Notes under the pieces: generated by a model
What the model was told of the DNA's origin: nothing
What the model saw: only the letters and a program-made list of their open reading frames with translations
Database searches by the model: none
Position numbers and translations under genes: made by a program
Source: Aplysia californica
Lineage: Eukaryota > Mollusca > Gastropoda > Aplysiida > Aplysiidae
NCBI RefSeq assembly: GCF_000002075.1
Contig: NW_004797399.1
Coordinates: 946,081-1,010,080, forward strand
Reading direction: 5' to 3'
Length of the DNA stretch: 64,000 nt
In this document: positions 1 through 56,400 of the stretch, piece after piece
Numbering within the stretch: position 1 is the first letter of the stretch
Layout: every line of letters starts with the position of its first letter

Positions 1-29
<29 letters not shown>
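1..29. repeat. (AC)n microsatellite
   Basis: Pure dinucleotide run at the window edge, probably continuing upstream. Confidence 0.95.
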
Positions 30-31
<2 letters not shown>

Positions 32-78
32 AACTTTTTGTGATCAATATCTACATGCTTCTTTTTACCTCCTCTGTT

Positions 79-260
79 GGGTGGTTAGCAGGTACTCTGA
101 TGTGGTTTGCTCCTTCTTTCTTTTCAAACATTTATCATCTTTGTCTCTCCTTATTCTTTTATTTGTAAGTTACTCTCTAGTATCATCTCTACTCTTCGGC
201 ACTCATATCTATTGACCTCTTTTTTGTTGCAAGTGACGCAAAACTCTTACATAAATAAAA
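79..260 (+). mobile_element. SINE family A copy 1
   Basis: Roughly 175-bp repeat: head gggtggttagcagg, middle tggtttgctccttctttc, a pyrimidine-rich body, and a tail around ttcggcactcatat and gcaagtgacgcaaaactctt. It ends 18 bp before myosin exon 1. Confidence 0.8.
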
Positions 261-278
261 CTCCTTGGTTCCACAGAG

Positions 279-44286
<44,008 letters not shown>

Positions 44287-45355
44287 AGACTTTCTTTGTT
44301 GCAACCGTTCTTCTCCTCGTGGACATGACACGGCCTGTGCAGGCGGCTCCATCGGAATGTTTTGTGCTGTAGTTAGGGGGTATCACATAATTATTTTGGT
44401 ATTCTTATAATCAAAGGTAGAATTATCTTTGAGCCCATGAATTCTCCTGGAATTGTAGTAGTGGCTGTATCCCGGGTCACTGCTGTTGGTAAGGGCAAGT
44501 TATTGTTGCGGCATGTTTTATTCCCCAATCAAATGTTGACGCGTATATTGTATCCACTTTTTACTGTGTTTGCTGACACTGTACAGTACTGACCATAGAA
44601 TGGGCCTGGCATTCTCTTTTGTGTTTATAGCTTTACAAACTGAAGTCACAAGTGAGCCGTGGGCAGAGGAATTTTCTGTCGAACAGAATATAACGGGGTG
44701 GAGGGGGGAGCTGAATTATTTAGCTTATGGTTTCGTTTGATGAGCATTGTGCCATGAGTCTAGTGCTCCCTATTGCTCACCTCCAACCATCCTCAAGGTC
44801 TACAGTATAGAAAAAGTAAATTGTACCATATGACCGCCACACAGTCTTAGTGCCTGTGGCTCTGAAAGGACTGTAGTACTAGTGATTGCTTTTGTTGCCG
44901 AATACAGCCTTTACAGGTGTAGTCCTTGTCCAAAAACTGCTGTAGACTGGTCGTGTTCAACCACAGGCCACAAAAGAATATGAAAACTGAAGCTGGAACC
45001 AATTCTTAGCCTGAGAAATTTTTGCATGCTGTGTGTCACAGGTGAGGATGTCAGTTCCATAGCTCAATGTAGTCTAGGACTTTGTATAAACAAATCATGA
45101 TGATCATGTTTACCTGAAATCTAAAAATGAGGTTGCATTTTTTTTTAGTTGTTACCAGTGCTTTCTAGAGCTTTATCTTTTAGTTCTGTGGCTCAGATCT
45201 ACCAATGTCAATTGATGATTTTGTGTTTGAATATTTGACAGAGTATCAGTGGTAGACTGCTCTTCGTATGTAAAGCGTGAATATTAAAAGATGCCTTTGC
45301 ATTTGAATGTAGTGTTCTGCTTTTTCTTCCAATAAATTCATTGTGTTCATAGAGA
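44287..45355 (+). other. Myosin II 3' UTR (probable)
   Basis: Non-coding sequence after the TAA, with no splice signal needed, up to the first good AATAAA at 45331-45336 plus about 20 bases. Further AATAAA hexamers near 46566, 46777 and 46878 leave room for a longer 3' UTR of about 2.6 kb. Confidence 0.6.
45331..45336 (+). promoter_or_regulatory. Poly(A) signal AATAAA of the myosin gene
   Basis: Canonical hexamer about 1,045 bases after the stop codon, followed by a TG-rich stretch (ttcattgtgttcat) suitable as the downstream element. Confidence 0.55.
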
Positions 45356-45599
45356 ACTAAGGAAAACTAGAGTTATCTGCTTTCTTTTTTATTTCTCATG
45401 ATGTATGTGAAGGTATCAATTCCATAGTGTCGTAATACCATACAATTTTTTATGTATTGGTTTACTTATTTCAATTCAATGAATGCTATTAGTTATCGTT
45501 GTGTAATCTACATCTATCCTTTATAACTTTATTATGATTTTATTACCAAATTATCTGAAGGAGTGATGCAGCACTTAAATGCTGCTCCTTATTTTTGTG

Positions 45600-45835
45600 T
45601 CTTGAGGCCAAATACTGAGTACCTCAAAGTAGCAAACATTTGGCCTTGAGTGGACACCAGCAGGATATCTATGCTGCCAGGCCTAGCTCCCCAAGACTTG
45701 AGGCTAGTACAACGCCCGGCACTGGAATAACCCTGGCTCTGGCTCAACCTGTCAGATCCCAAGACATTGGGCAGGTGCACGGTGGTGCTGTCTGTCCCAG
45801 TTTTGAACCATATCGCACGTGTTAATTCCAGGCAG
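45600..45835. other. GC-rich island of unknown nature
   Basis: A GC-richer block in AT-rich 3' flanking DNA, open on the minus strand for 87 codons. I recognise no protein family and no repeat ends. It may be an old repeat or part of a long 3' UTR. Confidence 0.3.
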
Positions 45836-46910
45836 TTAAATATCAAGCTCATTCCATAGACCTGTAAAGTATTTTTCTTTATATATTCTCTTTCATTTTC
45901 TAGACTTCAGTTTTGACATTTTTAATCTGTCTTTCAGTCAGACAGAGGGTGGATATTTGGAGTGCATGTTTGCATCCAATAGATATATTTGCATTTGCCA
46001 CCTTTTCATGGCTCTGAGCTGTGAGTGAAGTTTTCGGGGGGTCAGAGGGGACTGCGATTGTTGAAGTATTGCATGTTATATAACCCAGATGATGGTACAG
46101 ACACCTGTAGTACAGCGAGGACTGGCTTTGTAGGGGAACTAATTACCAAAAAGAGAACTAATATTTACTCAATACAATGTATTGTATTCTCCTTCTCCTT
46201 ATTGACCACCTAGTGTGTAGGTGACATTTTAGAGAAGATCACCTATTTCCGCTGTTGGACGTAAGCTTTCTGCTTTGATTAATTGTTTTAGAAACCAGTT
46301 TTGTCTTTGGCATAGCGTTACTAATATTGAGTCAAATTCAGTATGACTGTCCAAGCAGTTGTTTGTTGCATTCCACCAATAGATCCTTTTTCAGGGGATG
46401 GAATATTTGTGCAGTGTGTAAACCTGTCTGTTAGCAGGGCATCTTCTCTTGGTATTACCATTATTGCATTTATCAATGCAAACTCATGCGTAGTGCAAAT
46501 TCTAGTAATGAAAGCAATTGCTAAAAAAATATTCCATGCAAAACTGTTCATTCATTTCTCTACTAAATAAATATGAAAAGGAAATTCCCCATTGAAATGG
46601 TAACTGTTGACACTGACGGGATCAAAATGGTATCAGTATTTGTTATTATATTGGTGCCTGAACTTTGTTGGACTGCATTGAATGAAACTTCCTCCCTCCA
46701 AACCTTTCATGATTTATTAACAAAACAAAAAAAGAATGTCTTTTGTGTAGCCACACTTGTTTCATTACAGCTTGATGCAATAAATACATCATGTACTGCT
46801 TTGCTGAACTTCCAAATAAACTCTCAAACACTTAGCACAGCATCTGTTGTTCCTAGTTTTGTGGAGTTCTTGCCTGATGAAATAAAGGCTTCCTTATTCC
46901 TTACCCAAAG

Positions 46911-47164
46911 GGCCATTCCATGACAAGTGAAACTTCAGTGGCACACATGAGACAGGCCTGATGGATGACCTGTTGTTAAATTCTATCTAAACAGTCTAAA
47001 CAGTGGTAGAGCCGGGTTTTTTTTATTGGGGGGGGGGGGGGGGGGGGTAGTAGAAAGTTGCCTCCAGCTCGTACAAAAAGAAAAGGAATGGCTCAATCAC
47101 TGCTGAGAATTTTTTTCCTCTGTGTTATGTCTGTCACTGCAGTTTTGTTTTTCATGGAATGGCC
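46911..47164. mobile_element. MITE with 6-bp target-site duplication
   Basis: Perfect terminal inverted repeats ggccattccatga / tcatggaatggcc (13 bp), flanked by CCAAAG at 46905-46910 and 47165-47170. It is 254 bp long and contains a 20-base poly-G run. Non-coding. Confidence 0.8.
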
Positions 47165-47684
47165 CCAAAGTGTTTTAAGCAGACCTTTCTGGAATGCTTA
47201 CAAGTTGCAAGAATGAAACTGAAAACTATTTTCTGTTTTTCTCCATCTGGGAAGCACACTGGAGAATCTGCCCTAGGGTACAGTCCTGAAGGTCCATGGT
47301 ATCGCTTGGTTATGCTGAACTTTAATCCCTTGACATGCGAGAGCCTAGCTCCTGACAAACCCAGTTGGGGAGCAACAAGTCGTAGGCTTCTCAAATTAGA
47401 AATGCTGAAGCCAAGTGAGAAGCCCACAAGCTGCGCACATCCACAAGTGGAAATTATGAGTCATTTGATGATGTTTATAAGCTCAAAATGAGTCAAACTT
47501 TTCTCTGCTAGAATTGATCTCATTGGCCAAAGCGGAAATCACAAATCATTTTAATCCTGTTTTTTTCTTCTATTTCTTGAAGAAATATTTTCAAAAATCC
47601 TTCTGTGCTGATACATTGGTCATGTTCAGACTTTGAAGGACAAAGTTTTCTTATGTACGAACCGTAGACTGGATGTACTGCACA

Positions 47685-47856
47685 GGTGACTGTGGTATAG
47701 CGGTTAGGCCTATGTTGCTGTACACAGAATATTTGATTTTAATATTATGTGATTTCGATTCCTCAATGGAGAGGTTTTTAATCGAGTATCTGCATCTGTC
47801 TATAGAATATTGTGTCCTACTGGTTCATGGGTGAACCTGATAAGCAGGGTCAAAGC
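47685..47856 (+). mobile_element. tRNA-headed SINE, family C
   Basis: A-box-like gtggtatagcggttagg and B-box-like gatttcgattcctc, followed by taatcgagtatctg as in the 62-kb copy. No cloverleaf closes, so it is not a tRNA gene. Confidence 0.55.
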
Positions 47857-48329
47857 GGGGGCTCTGGTAGTCAAGAGGTTATGGCATGGTGTTCTCCTCT
47901 CATTCAATAGGTCCCGGGTCCGAAACCTGGCAGCGACGAAATATTTTTTTCTCTCATCTCCTTTCCTGCTCTCTAGGCTAACTTAAACTCTATGTTCTGA
48001 CATCTGCTTTCGTCTCCACTTTCTCCCCCCCCCCTCTCCTTTGCCTCCTCCTCTTGGCTCCTGACTATCTCAGCAGCCTTTCTACTTCTGCTGCTACTCC
48101 TTGGCTCCTTCTTACTGCTGTCTTTCACCACACCCCTGGTCTTATGGCAGGTAAGATCTAACACCTACCCATCTCGGATAAGGACGAAAAATCTCTCAAG
48201 ATCCTTTGGTTGTCCAAAATCGATAAGAGTAGGCTTCACCCACCATCCGAGCAGAATTCAAAATTCCTACCAAACTAAAATGTTGTGACCTTGTGCAGTT
48301 GCGAGTGCCGTAAAGCACTTACCAAAACA
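47857..48329 (+). mobile_element. Long tRNA-derived SINE, family D copy 1
   Basis: Pol III-like head (ctggtagtcaagaggtt; cgggtccgaaacc), a C/T-rich body, the conserved core ataaggacgaaaaatctc and atcgataagagtaggcttca, and the tail gttgcgagtgccgtaaagca. About 470 bp. Confidence 0.75.
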
Positions 48330-48864
48330 AACAAGGGTCGAAGCAGCCCGCCTCCTTAATACTCTAATATTTTTTTATGGGGCATGAGTCCTTTACAATT
48401 ACTTGAATGATCAGTAGTCACTTTCTTCAGGCCCAAGAATGATGATGGTTCAAGATGAAATATATAATTTTGCCACAAATCATGCAAACGAAGGTTGTCG
48501 TATGTTGTTGACTAATTAATTAATAAATACTCAGACTCTCAAAGTCTGAAGTGCGTATGGTTGGCAGGTGCTGTCACAACTGTTAAGACTTAAGACTATT
48601 GGAAAAGAAAATCTTACAAGAATTACTCTAGAATTTATAGCGCCAGATTACCTGGAGTGACTGAGGGCCGTGTGGTGCGCGTATGTTAGTAGAAAGTAAA
48701 TGTATGAGCTTAGCGCCTCCATCAACACTATACTTCATGTATTAGGTTATCTAAGTCAAGAGGCGGGACCTCCAAATCTAACGCTCCTCTCCGGTGGGAC
48801 CTAGTCAAATGGATTGAGAGCCGACTTGAAAAATCCTCGAAACAACATGAGTTTTAAAAACGCA

Positions 48865-48930
48865 GGGTCTGGGATTCAAACCAGGGCTATAGTACAGAAT
48901 GGCTGAGCTAACGAAACGCCCTGTGCATGC
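48865..48930 (-). mobile_element. tRNA-derived SINE head, minus strand
   Basis: The minus strand reads gttagctcagccattctg (A-box-like) and ctggtttgaatcccag (B-box-like). The arms do not form a tRNA. The element beyond the head is not clear. Confidence 0.4.
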
Positions 48931-49499
48931 GCTGCTGGGCAGGGGCGAAGGCTGACATGTTTGACACTGTAATCAAAGAGAGATGGGACCAGATAGGCCT
49001 GGAGATATCACACTCACACAAGTCACAAGAATCTTACTGGCACTGGAGACTGGAGGCGGCAACTCTAAGTTGTGAATGAAAACAAATCCTGAATTCATGT
49101 TGTATGCATATTCAACCGCTAAAATAATAGGGAAAGTATTTTATTAAATATTTTTTCTAACCTTAAATTTAACTTTAGATTTGAACACACGAACACCAAG
49201 GAAAGAAGCAGAGATGTCAGTTCTACAATGGCAGACAGCCGAAACACTTTGGTAGAACATGCCAATTATTTATTTTTTATTTCACATTTGGCTGTTTTTT
49301 GTCTAGCTTTTCGCGGCCAGGAGCCGCTGTCATAATCGAGGTCACGATCTGATTATAGGACGTTAAAAAATCGAGGGGAAAAAAACCAAGCACGCGCAGC
49401 AGTCAAGATAATATTAGGAGTTAGTTCCCCTCACATCTGTGAGGTAGACTCGACCAGTGTAATAGTTAGCTTACATAATCAGCGGGTGTGGGTGCTTAT

Positions 49500-49720
49500 A
49501 ACTGTGGCTCGAAAGGGGTGAACAGGGTATATATATGCGGCAAATGAAACAGTTTTGACTGCTATGCACATGTTCCCTTCAACTCTATTGGTAGACTCTT
49601 CCTGTCTCACTTTAAGCTTACTTAATCAAAGCTTGCGACTACTTATGGAGTGGCCCGATAGGGGCGAACAAGTTATTTCTGTGGCAATGAAACGGTTTTG
49701 AAGGTTAGGCATAGTCTATT
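49500..49720. repeat. Degenerate direct duplication
   Basis: tcgaaaggggtgaacaggg...caaatgaaacagttttga near 49508 recurs as ccgataggggcgaacaagt...caatgaaacggttttga near 49654. Confidence 0.5.
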
Positions 49721-50422
49721 GTTCATTGGTGATCATGAACGTCTCTTTACGTTTAATTTATGAGGTTTACGTCTATGGGTGAATTTGACTGCGACAATGT
49801 TTCAAAATTAGGAAGGGAAGCAGTGACTATTTGATTATATAGACGCTTCGCCTCTGCTGCTGGGTAAGTCTTGCCATGGTGGAGCTCCGGACATTTGCCT
49901 GTCAGGTTTCTTCAAAACTGACATGAAAAGAAAAAACAATTCCGATCCTGCCTTGGTTCAGACCTCGACCCGTATATTTCAGTCAAATTTACTGGCGTCT
50001 GTGGTGTAGCCTTCAGATTTAGGCGTTTTGTAGTCGCATGCAAAAGACCCGAGTTCCATTTTTCAGTTCTGCGTGGGAAGATATTTTTATTGGCATTTCT
50101 GCTCGGACGTTAACTGATTCACTCTCACCCAGGGTCGAAATATGCTTCCCAAATTATATAAATTGTGCTGACAGGGGCGTAATATAAAAAAATAAAATAA
50201 AAATTTTAAAAAACATAAAGCAACAACGGCAAACAAAGAATTTAACCAAAAACAACAACAACAAAAAAAAACCCCAACAACACTAGCTTGAACGTTTGAA
50301 CCTCCAGCTGAACTTTCTTAGACTGGGGCTGTCTGGGGAGAAGGTAAATAAAATCGAAGTGTCCACCTCTATTTTATACCTTGATGTTAATACGCCACCC
50401 ATTTGAAGGTCAGTCATCGTTC

Positions 50423-50488
50423 ATAATCTGTCTGGGTTTTTTTTTTCTCAGACAGATTACGAAGTAAAAAAAACCCCAGACAGATTAT
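50423..50488. repeat. Inverted repeat, strong hairpin
   Basis: ataatctgtctggg plus T-run pairs with A-run plus ccccagacagattat, arms of about 22 bases. The loop has a third cagacagatta copy. Confidence 0.75.
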
Positions 50489-50590
50489 AAATGAAATCAT
50501 AGCTAGCCTACAGCCATGCTTCCCTTACCGCTCCAGTTCTCATTTCTTTGAAACCCCAGGAGAAAAATGCCAAGAAAAGGCACCTCGTCT

Positions 50591-50612
50591 CCCCCCCCCC
50601 CCCCCCCCCCCC
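50591..50612. repeat. Poly-C run (22 bases)
   Basis: Intergenic homopolymer. Confidence 0.9.
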
Positions 50613-50839
50613 GATCCCTTTTGGATCTGGGCGGTCTCAGTGGTATAGTCGATAGTAGATTCTCTAACCATGATCGCTGGTCTTTGTACTGCGAAGTATG
50701 ATTTCCACGTAAAGACAGTGTTCCTTGCCTTTTTCCAGATATCAATAATAAGCCGTTCTTCAAAGATGTTATCAATTATAATGTTGTGCAATTTACATGT
50801 AGTAAGAGGGGCGTTCCCACGATCCCGTCCCCCTCATCT

Positions 50840-50848
<9 letters not shown>

Positions 50849-50902
<54 letters not shown>

Positions 50903-50923
50903 GCCCTCCCTGTGTTTATGTGT

Positions 50924-50984
<61 letters not shown>
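50849..50984. repeat. (TC)n then (TG)n compound microsatellite
   Basis: TC repeat to 50896, a short spacer, then a long TG repeat. Source of spurious open frames on both strands. Confidence 0.95.
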
Positions 50985-50985
<1 letters not shown>

Positions 50986-51432
50986 ACTAGAATTGCTTTT
51001 TTCACAGAAGACTTGCGGGTATTCTGTAAACAAGAAGGAACATATACAAAGATTTCCACTACGAACAGGGAATCGAATTGCTAATCAACGAGAGTTAAGT
51101 TTCTCACTTGAAGAAATCGATTCCCACGTAGGCTACCACCAATCTATCACTTTCCACGTTCCACCAAGCTAAGAACAGACAGAATATATTTTGTAGAATG
51201 CAGACTGTCAATTTCTCTCAAAAAGACGTGTGTTCGGTTTCTTTCTGCTGCCTGTGAAAACCTGCATCTTCAATAGTTTTTCTAGTTTCTAGATAAGATT
51301 CTGGGTCGTTCGCTACCTGTTTTTTCTAATTCTCTATCAAATAGCTACATAATATATCAAGTATGGGAGGATCGTGTATAAATAAATAGAGATAAATGGA
51401 CGGAGAAAAAACCCACTCTGTGTGCCACTATC

Positions 51433-51460
51433 CATATATATATATATATATATATATATA
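51433..51460. repeat. (AT)n microsatellite
   Basis: Pure AT run of 28 bases; a poly-C run follows at 51510-51524. Confidence 0.95.
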
Positions 51461-53452
51461 CCGGTATTCATTAGTAACCAGTTATTTTACCCACACAGAT
51501 TGTTTACACCCCCCCCCCCCCCCCAATCTCTTGGGTAATCAATTCAGCATGTTCAACGATGTCTCATGTGACATCTTGGAAATTCCCACGAACCAGGCTG
51601 ACTCGCAAGCATGCAGACGTTATCTCAATAAATTCACATCATTAGATAACGACGCTGGAATCTGTTTTCATTTAGTGTTTTCGCCGCTCATGAGCTCTGG
51701 CCGATCTTCTCATAACATACACTTAAAAGATATGTCCTCCTTGCGTAGCCTTCTCAAACTGGTTGAGCCCTTCACGCTTTCTTCCCCCAGGTGGTTTCTT
51801 TCTTTTTTTGGTGGGGGTGGGGAGAACAGGGCCCGCTGAAATACATTGCCTGTGGTATAGGCTACTATATAATGTTATCATATTAGGCCTATGATATGTT
51901 CTATAGGCCTACGTTTATACGTCTTTCATTTTGTTCTTTTGGTTATTTTTTAAAAGGTTTTTTGTGGTATGATTTGATTGCTTGAACAGTTCGCTGATCC
52001 TGTCGTTATCGTGTCTCCTGTTTTGACAGAGCATACCCCATCCTGGCATTAACAAAAAATAAACCGGTAAATAGAACAAAAATACCATTCGTTCTTACGG
52101 CGCTTCAGTCTTTTTTTTCTTCTTTCAACGTCGCCGTGTTAGTTCTCAAGCATAAACTAGTAGATTGTAGGCAACGCCCACTTCCGATAGATCGGAGTGG
52201 AAAGCTGTACAACTCGCCAAACAACCAGCTCTAGCTATGGAAACCGGGTCAGCCAAAGGTTTTTCAAATCAAAATCTTCCATTTCCAGAATATTGGGCAG
52301 TTGCCCTCTTTAAAAAAAAACATATTTGTAAAATTTTTTATTATTTTTTTTTTCACAGAAGGCACCAACAGAAACGACCATAAACCTGTTGGATGCCTCG
52401 TTTGTGCCGCAGACAACTTGAGCAATATGGAACAAGAGTCAAAAAAGAAATTTTAATATAGATCTATATGCCCTACTTTAGTTGCCCCTTTTTGATTCTC
52501 ACAACAAGTTACGCTACCTTCATATCTCTGAAAAAGAGGATCTCAAATTTGCCCTCCCCCTCCCCCCACCCAACCACCCGTCTCCTCTTAATACAGAACT
52601 CACTGACAACAAATTGTTATAATTCATATTCCTCAGCTTGACAAACAAATCTGACTTTCTGAATGCACGCTGATTATCTTTTTTTTTTTGGCTGCCATTA
52701 GGAACTCTTTTGTAGAAAACAACCAAAAAACAATGACTGCCCAGGGGAAGTAACCGTCATTGTCTCGGATGGTGGTGGTGCGATTTGAGAGAGCCAGAGT
52801 GAGAGAAGAGAGATAAACGAATGTCGATCCGACGTTCAGCATGCCTGTTGTGCGATAGTTGTGTTTCCTCAAAGGAAAATGTAGATCTGGTGTTTGGTGA
52901 TATTCTTGAGACATTACACGTTAAAGAACATTTGATGCAAGACAAGAATTTGATACAACTTCAAATATTTGGTGGAGGAAGAGTCTGTCTTCATGATTGA
53001 CCGAGACTGACTATTGTATCAGTGAGCAAGAATGAATGGTTGATGAGAGTAGGTGTGGCGTATAGTGGGCTCTATAGTCTGATGTCTTGGTTTATAAGGA
53101 AAAGAACTTTGAAAGTGACTGAATAATTTCGAAGCTGATCTGTAAATTAGCCCATCGTCAGTGAGGTTGCCATTTAATTTATGAGGCCATAATTTGTTCT
53201 GGGTTTGTTAGCAGAAAAGCTAGAAAAAAGCAGTCCAAAGAATTGAGTGAGAATAAAAAAGAGAATGAGAATGCTGTCTGTTTAATGTAAATGACACTCC
53301 GTACTAGATCTAGATCTATACACTAATGAATGGCTATAGACTATGAAAAGTTGATAGAGGGTTGAACTGCCCTCCTCTGTTGGCATACAGTAGAAACCTT
53401 TGTGTTGTTCAAAGTTGTTTTACAGTACAGCCCCCAAGCCCAAGAAGACGAG

Positions 53453-53455
53453 ATG
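53453..53455 (+). CDS. XPO6: XPO6 coding exon 1: ATG only
   Basis: The start codon sits directly against gtaagg, and exon 2 opens with GCT AAT CTT in phase 0, giving M-ANLEES against human M-ASEEAS. The 5' UTR just before it is gcccaagaagacgag. A tttacag at 53418-53424 might be an acceptor from a further upstream non-coding exon. The 2.2-kb intron after it holds an inverted repeat and AT-rich DNA. Confidence 0.7.
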
Positions 53456-56400
53456 GTAAGGTTTTTGTCCATTTTAAAGAATATTAACATGTATATAATA
53501 TATATTGCATAGATCTATATATAAAGAATTTATGGCTTTTTTACAAAGTTTTACTTGTACTGTAAGAATATTGTACTTGTACTGGGAATTTTAAAAGTTT
53601 TTAACCTGACACGGTATCAAATGTAAGGGGGAACTATGAGGCCAGTTCCACTTTATGGCATTTTTGCTTATCATCAGGGGTGTGACTATTCAGACACAGA
53701 CACGATCCTGTGGAGCCTCAGCCCCCCCCCCCCCAGGTCATTTCAGGTAGAGATTGGTTTTCAGCACCCTCCAACGCCAACAGCGCATTTCCTGGTCTTA
53801 GAAATTTTATGCAAACTGCAAAGATGCATTGGTCGAAAAAGAATGAGAAGCGCTTCATTCTCAAAAAGAAAAAGATCCACAATATGCTATACTCGCATTA
53901 ATGCTAGAGTAGAAGGACGCATATGTCCAAATATATACACAGGAGCTTTTAAAAACTGACACGTGTCCCAATAGATGCTACCAATCATCAGTGTAGTGTA
54001 TAAAGTTAAAAGTTGTTCATAATATATAAATTAAATTGGTTTGAGAAAGACATGTTTTTGTGATATTATTGTAATGAGAGGATAACTGCTATCTAATCCT
54101 AGATTCTACTCGTTAGTCTATTTACGTTGGTTTCAATACTCACTGTTTCGAGCGGGGAACGATGAGTGTGGGTCGTACAGGTCCGGAGCTCCATCCACTG
54201 TGTCGACCCACCAGTAACGTCGATCCCTGCTCAAACTAGGTTTTAGTCGTGGCTCGGAAGGCCAGTTTAACCTTCGCCGTCTGTTTATATTCCCCCCGTG
54301 CTCCCATTCTCCTACACTCACTAGGCTACACTGAGTTTGTTTACTTATTTCACGTGATTCTGGCTTGTCTGGTAATCACAGCGAATTATAAACCACAACT
54401 ATTCTGCCTGTATGATTCTCCCAGATTCAATGTGATTTAGAATATTATTCAAATAAAAGTTATTGAACTCTTTTTTTTCAGGATATGAATGTACTTAGAG
54501 TAAAAAAATTTTTCAGTGACTGATAACTTTTATTTCAAGAAGTGGCTTTCAAAAAGAAGCCGAGCATTCTGAAAAGTTAGACTATGAGACTCTGGTATTA
54601 CAGAAAAAGTCAGTTTCAATTGGTATGCAGTTGAACCTGCCATTACAGAGACCTGTCACGATGGAATATCCCGCCTCCCGTCTTGATAAATTCCTATCTA
54701 AGACAGCCAAAGATTCACAACCTGAAAAAACAGAGAGAAAATACTTCCTTACGGATGGTTTTGTCCTGTCAAAGTCAGAACGGCTTTGCCCGCTCAACCC
54801 TTATTATTATTTGGAACTATACTCTCTAGTTTGGTTCCTCTAGCTCTAATCTTTATGCCACGCCGTCAAGCGAGGGAGAAGGGAAGGGTGCAGTTTTGGG
54901 GTAGCTGATACCCCACCCATGTGAGCCCTGAGCAATGCAGATGGTCAGGGTGAAGTAAGTGTGAAATTTCATCTTTACTTAAAGTGCTCAAGTGACGCTC
55001 CGGAATGGAAACTTCCCTTGGTAGACAGAGGTATGAAATTTGACCACTGTCACTACCTAATGCCCTGAAGTACGACCAGTTGAGGAAAACTTCTTCTAAT
55101 TGTTGTAACATGCAGGGGAAGGGTGGCTTTGGTTGATTACTTGTGCTTATTACATTGATGGGTGAGGCCAAGGGTGGTAGGAAAAAGTTCAATCATTTCT
55201 GTTTTCAATTGGTCAAACATTCAGTAGTCCTAATGAGATGCAAGAATTGGTGGCAATTGATAGTAAGACTGATGCATGCTATCAGAGCAGCTAGGATAGC
55301 ACTTTGGAGGTGTGAAGTTTGACCACTGTTTGCCAACTGGGCAGGTGACCCTTGAATACAGTTGGACTTCCTGATACTATTGCCCCTAAATTCCCCTGGC
55401 AAAGATGGGAAATGTCTTGGTGGAATAAAAAAAAAAATCTCCCTTCTGATTCTGTCTTCAACGTACATGTTCAATTTTATTTAACTGTAATGTAATTTAT
55501 TAACTCTTTTCACTGCTATATTTTGTTTATGTGAATTAGGTCTTATGATAATGACATTTTGCTCTCTGAGAAATAGCTTTTTTCTTGCGTGATGTTCTAA
55601 ATAAATATATGTATTTGTTTCCAAGGTGCCGTGTAATCTTTTGGGGTTCTCTTTCTCTTTCAGGCTAATCTTGAGGAATCTCTCCAGGGTTTGACTGCTC
55701 TTATGAATGAGTTCTTTGCCCCACAGACTGGCAATGAGAGGAAAAGAGAGATAGGTAGGGCATGCATCAAAATTTTCTCTTGTCCTCCTTTTGCAGTGAC
55801 CATGTCTCTCTCTCTCTTTCTCTTGCCTTTTTTAACTCCCAGTGGAGCATAGGCCATCAACATTTCTCCAGCTGAAGCCTGTCCTGTGCATCCTTTTGTA
55901 GCTGTTTCCATGATGTCCCCGCCTTTTCCATTTCCGTTTGTACCGCTCGCCTCCATGTCATTTAGGCCTCCATCGCTCTAGCAACCTGCAGTGCCTTCCC
56001 TGCCTTGTACATTGTACGAACATTCCAGGTGACAAGTTTGATGGTTCCTCTGGTCGACAGGAGGTTTCTCGGCTTGGTGGCTTCCTTTCGGCTTTCACCA
56101 CCCAGCGTCTTTCTACACTCTATTTTCTCTCCTCTCTCTTGTGATGAAGGTCCTCCATCTTCCAGAACTGGCGGTCGTGTTTTTGCTGTTGATGTTTTTG
56201 TAGCTGTTTTTTATTTTATGGGAAAGGGCTGCTAACCCTTTGCCAAACCGACCTTAGTCGGCTTCTACGACATGTGCGGTACGGATACATTGGTCCTATT
56301 CTTTGCTCCCCTGTCTCTTGTACAGGGCCCCGGGAACTACGCGGCTGTGCAGTGACCATGTCTCCACCATTCCCCTTTTAGTCTGACAGGAAACAGACTG

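Larger units (their letters stand above)
45356..53452. other. Intergenic region between myosin II and XPO6
   Basis: Apart from the repeats listed I see no supported gene on either strand; open frames here are short, lack splice or domain support, or are simple-sequence. XPO6 promoter elements must lie near its 3' end, but I see no clear TATA or initiator. Confidence 0.6.

Noticed and set aside
46573-46923. 116-codon open frame after the myosin gene
   Set aside because: Contains AATAAA hexamers and low-complexity composition; no homology recognised. More likely 3' flank.
47685-48000. tRNA genes at the A/B-box-like stretches
   Set aside because: The boxes are present, but no acceptor or anticodon stem closes; they are better read as SINE heads.
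54133-54321. Arg-rich minus-strand open frame in XPO6 intron 1
   Set aside because: GC-richer than its surroundings, but no domain or splice sites; perhaps an old repeat.
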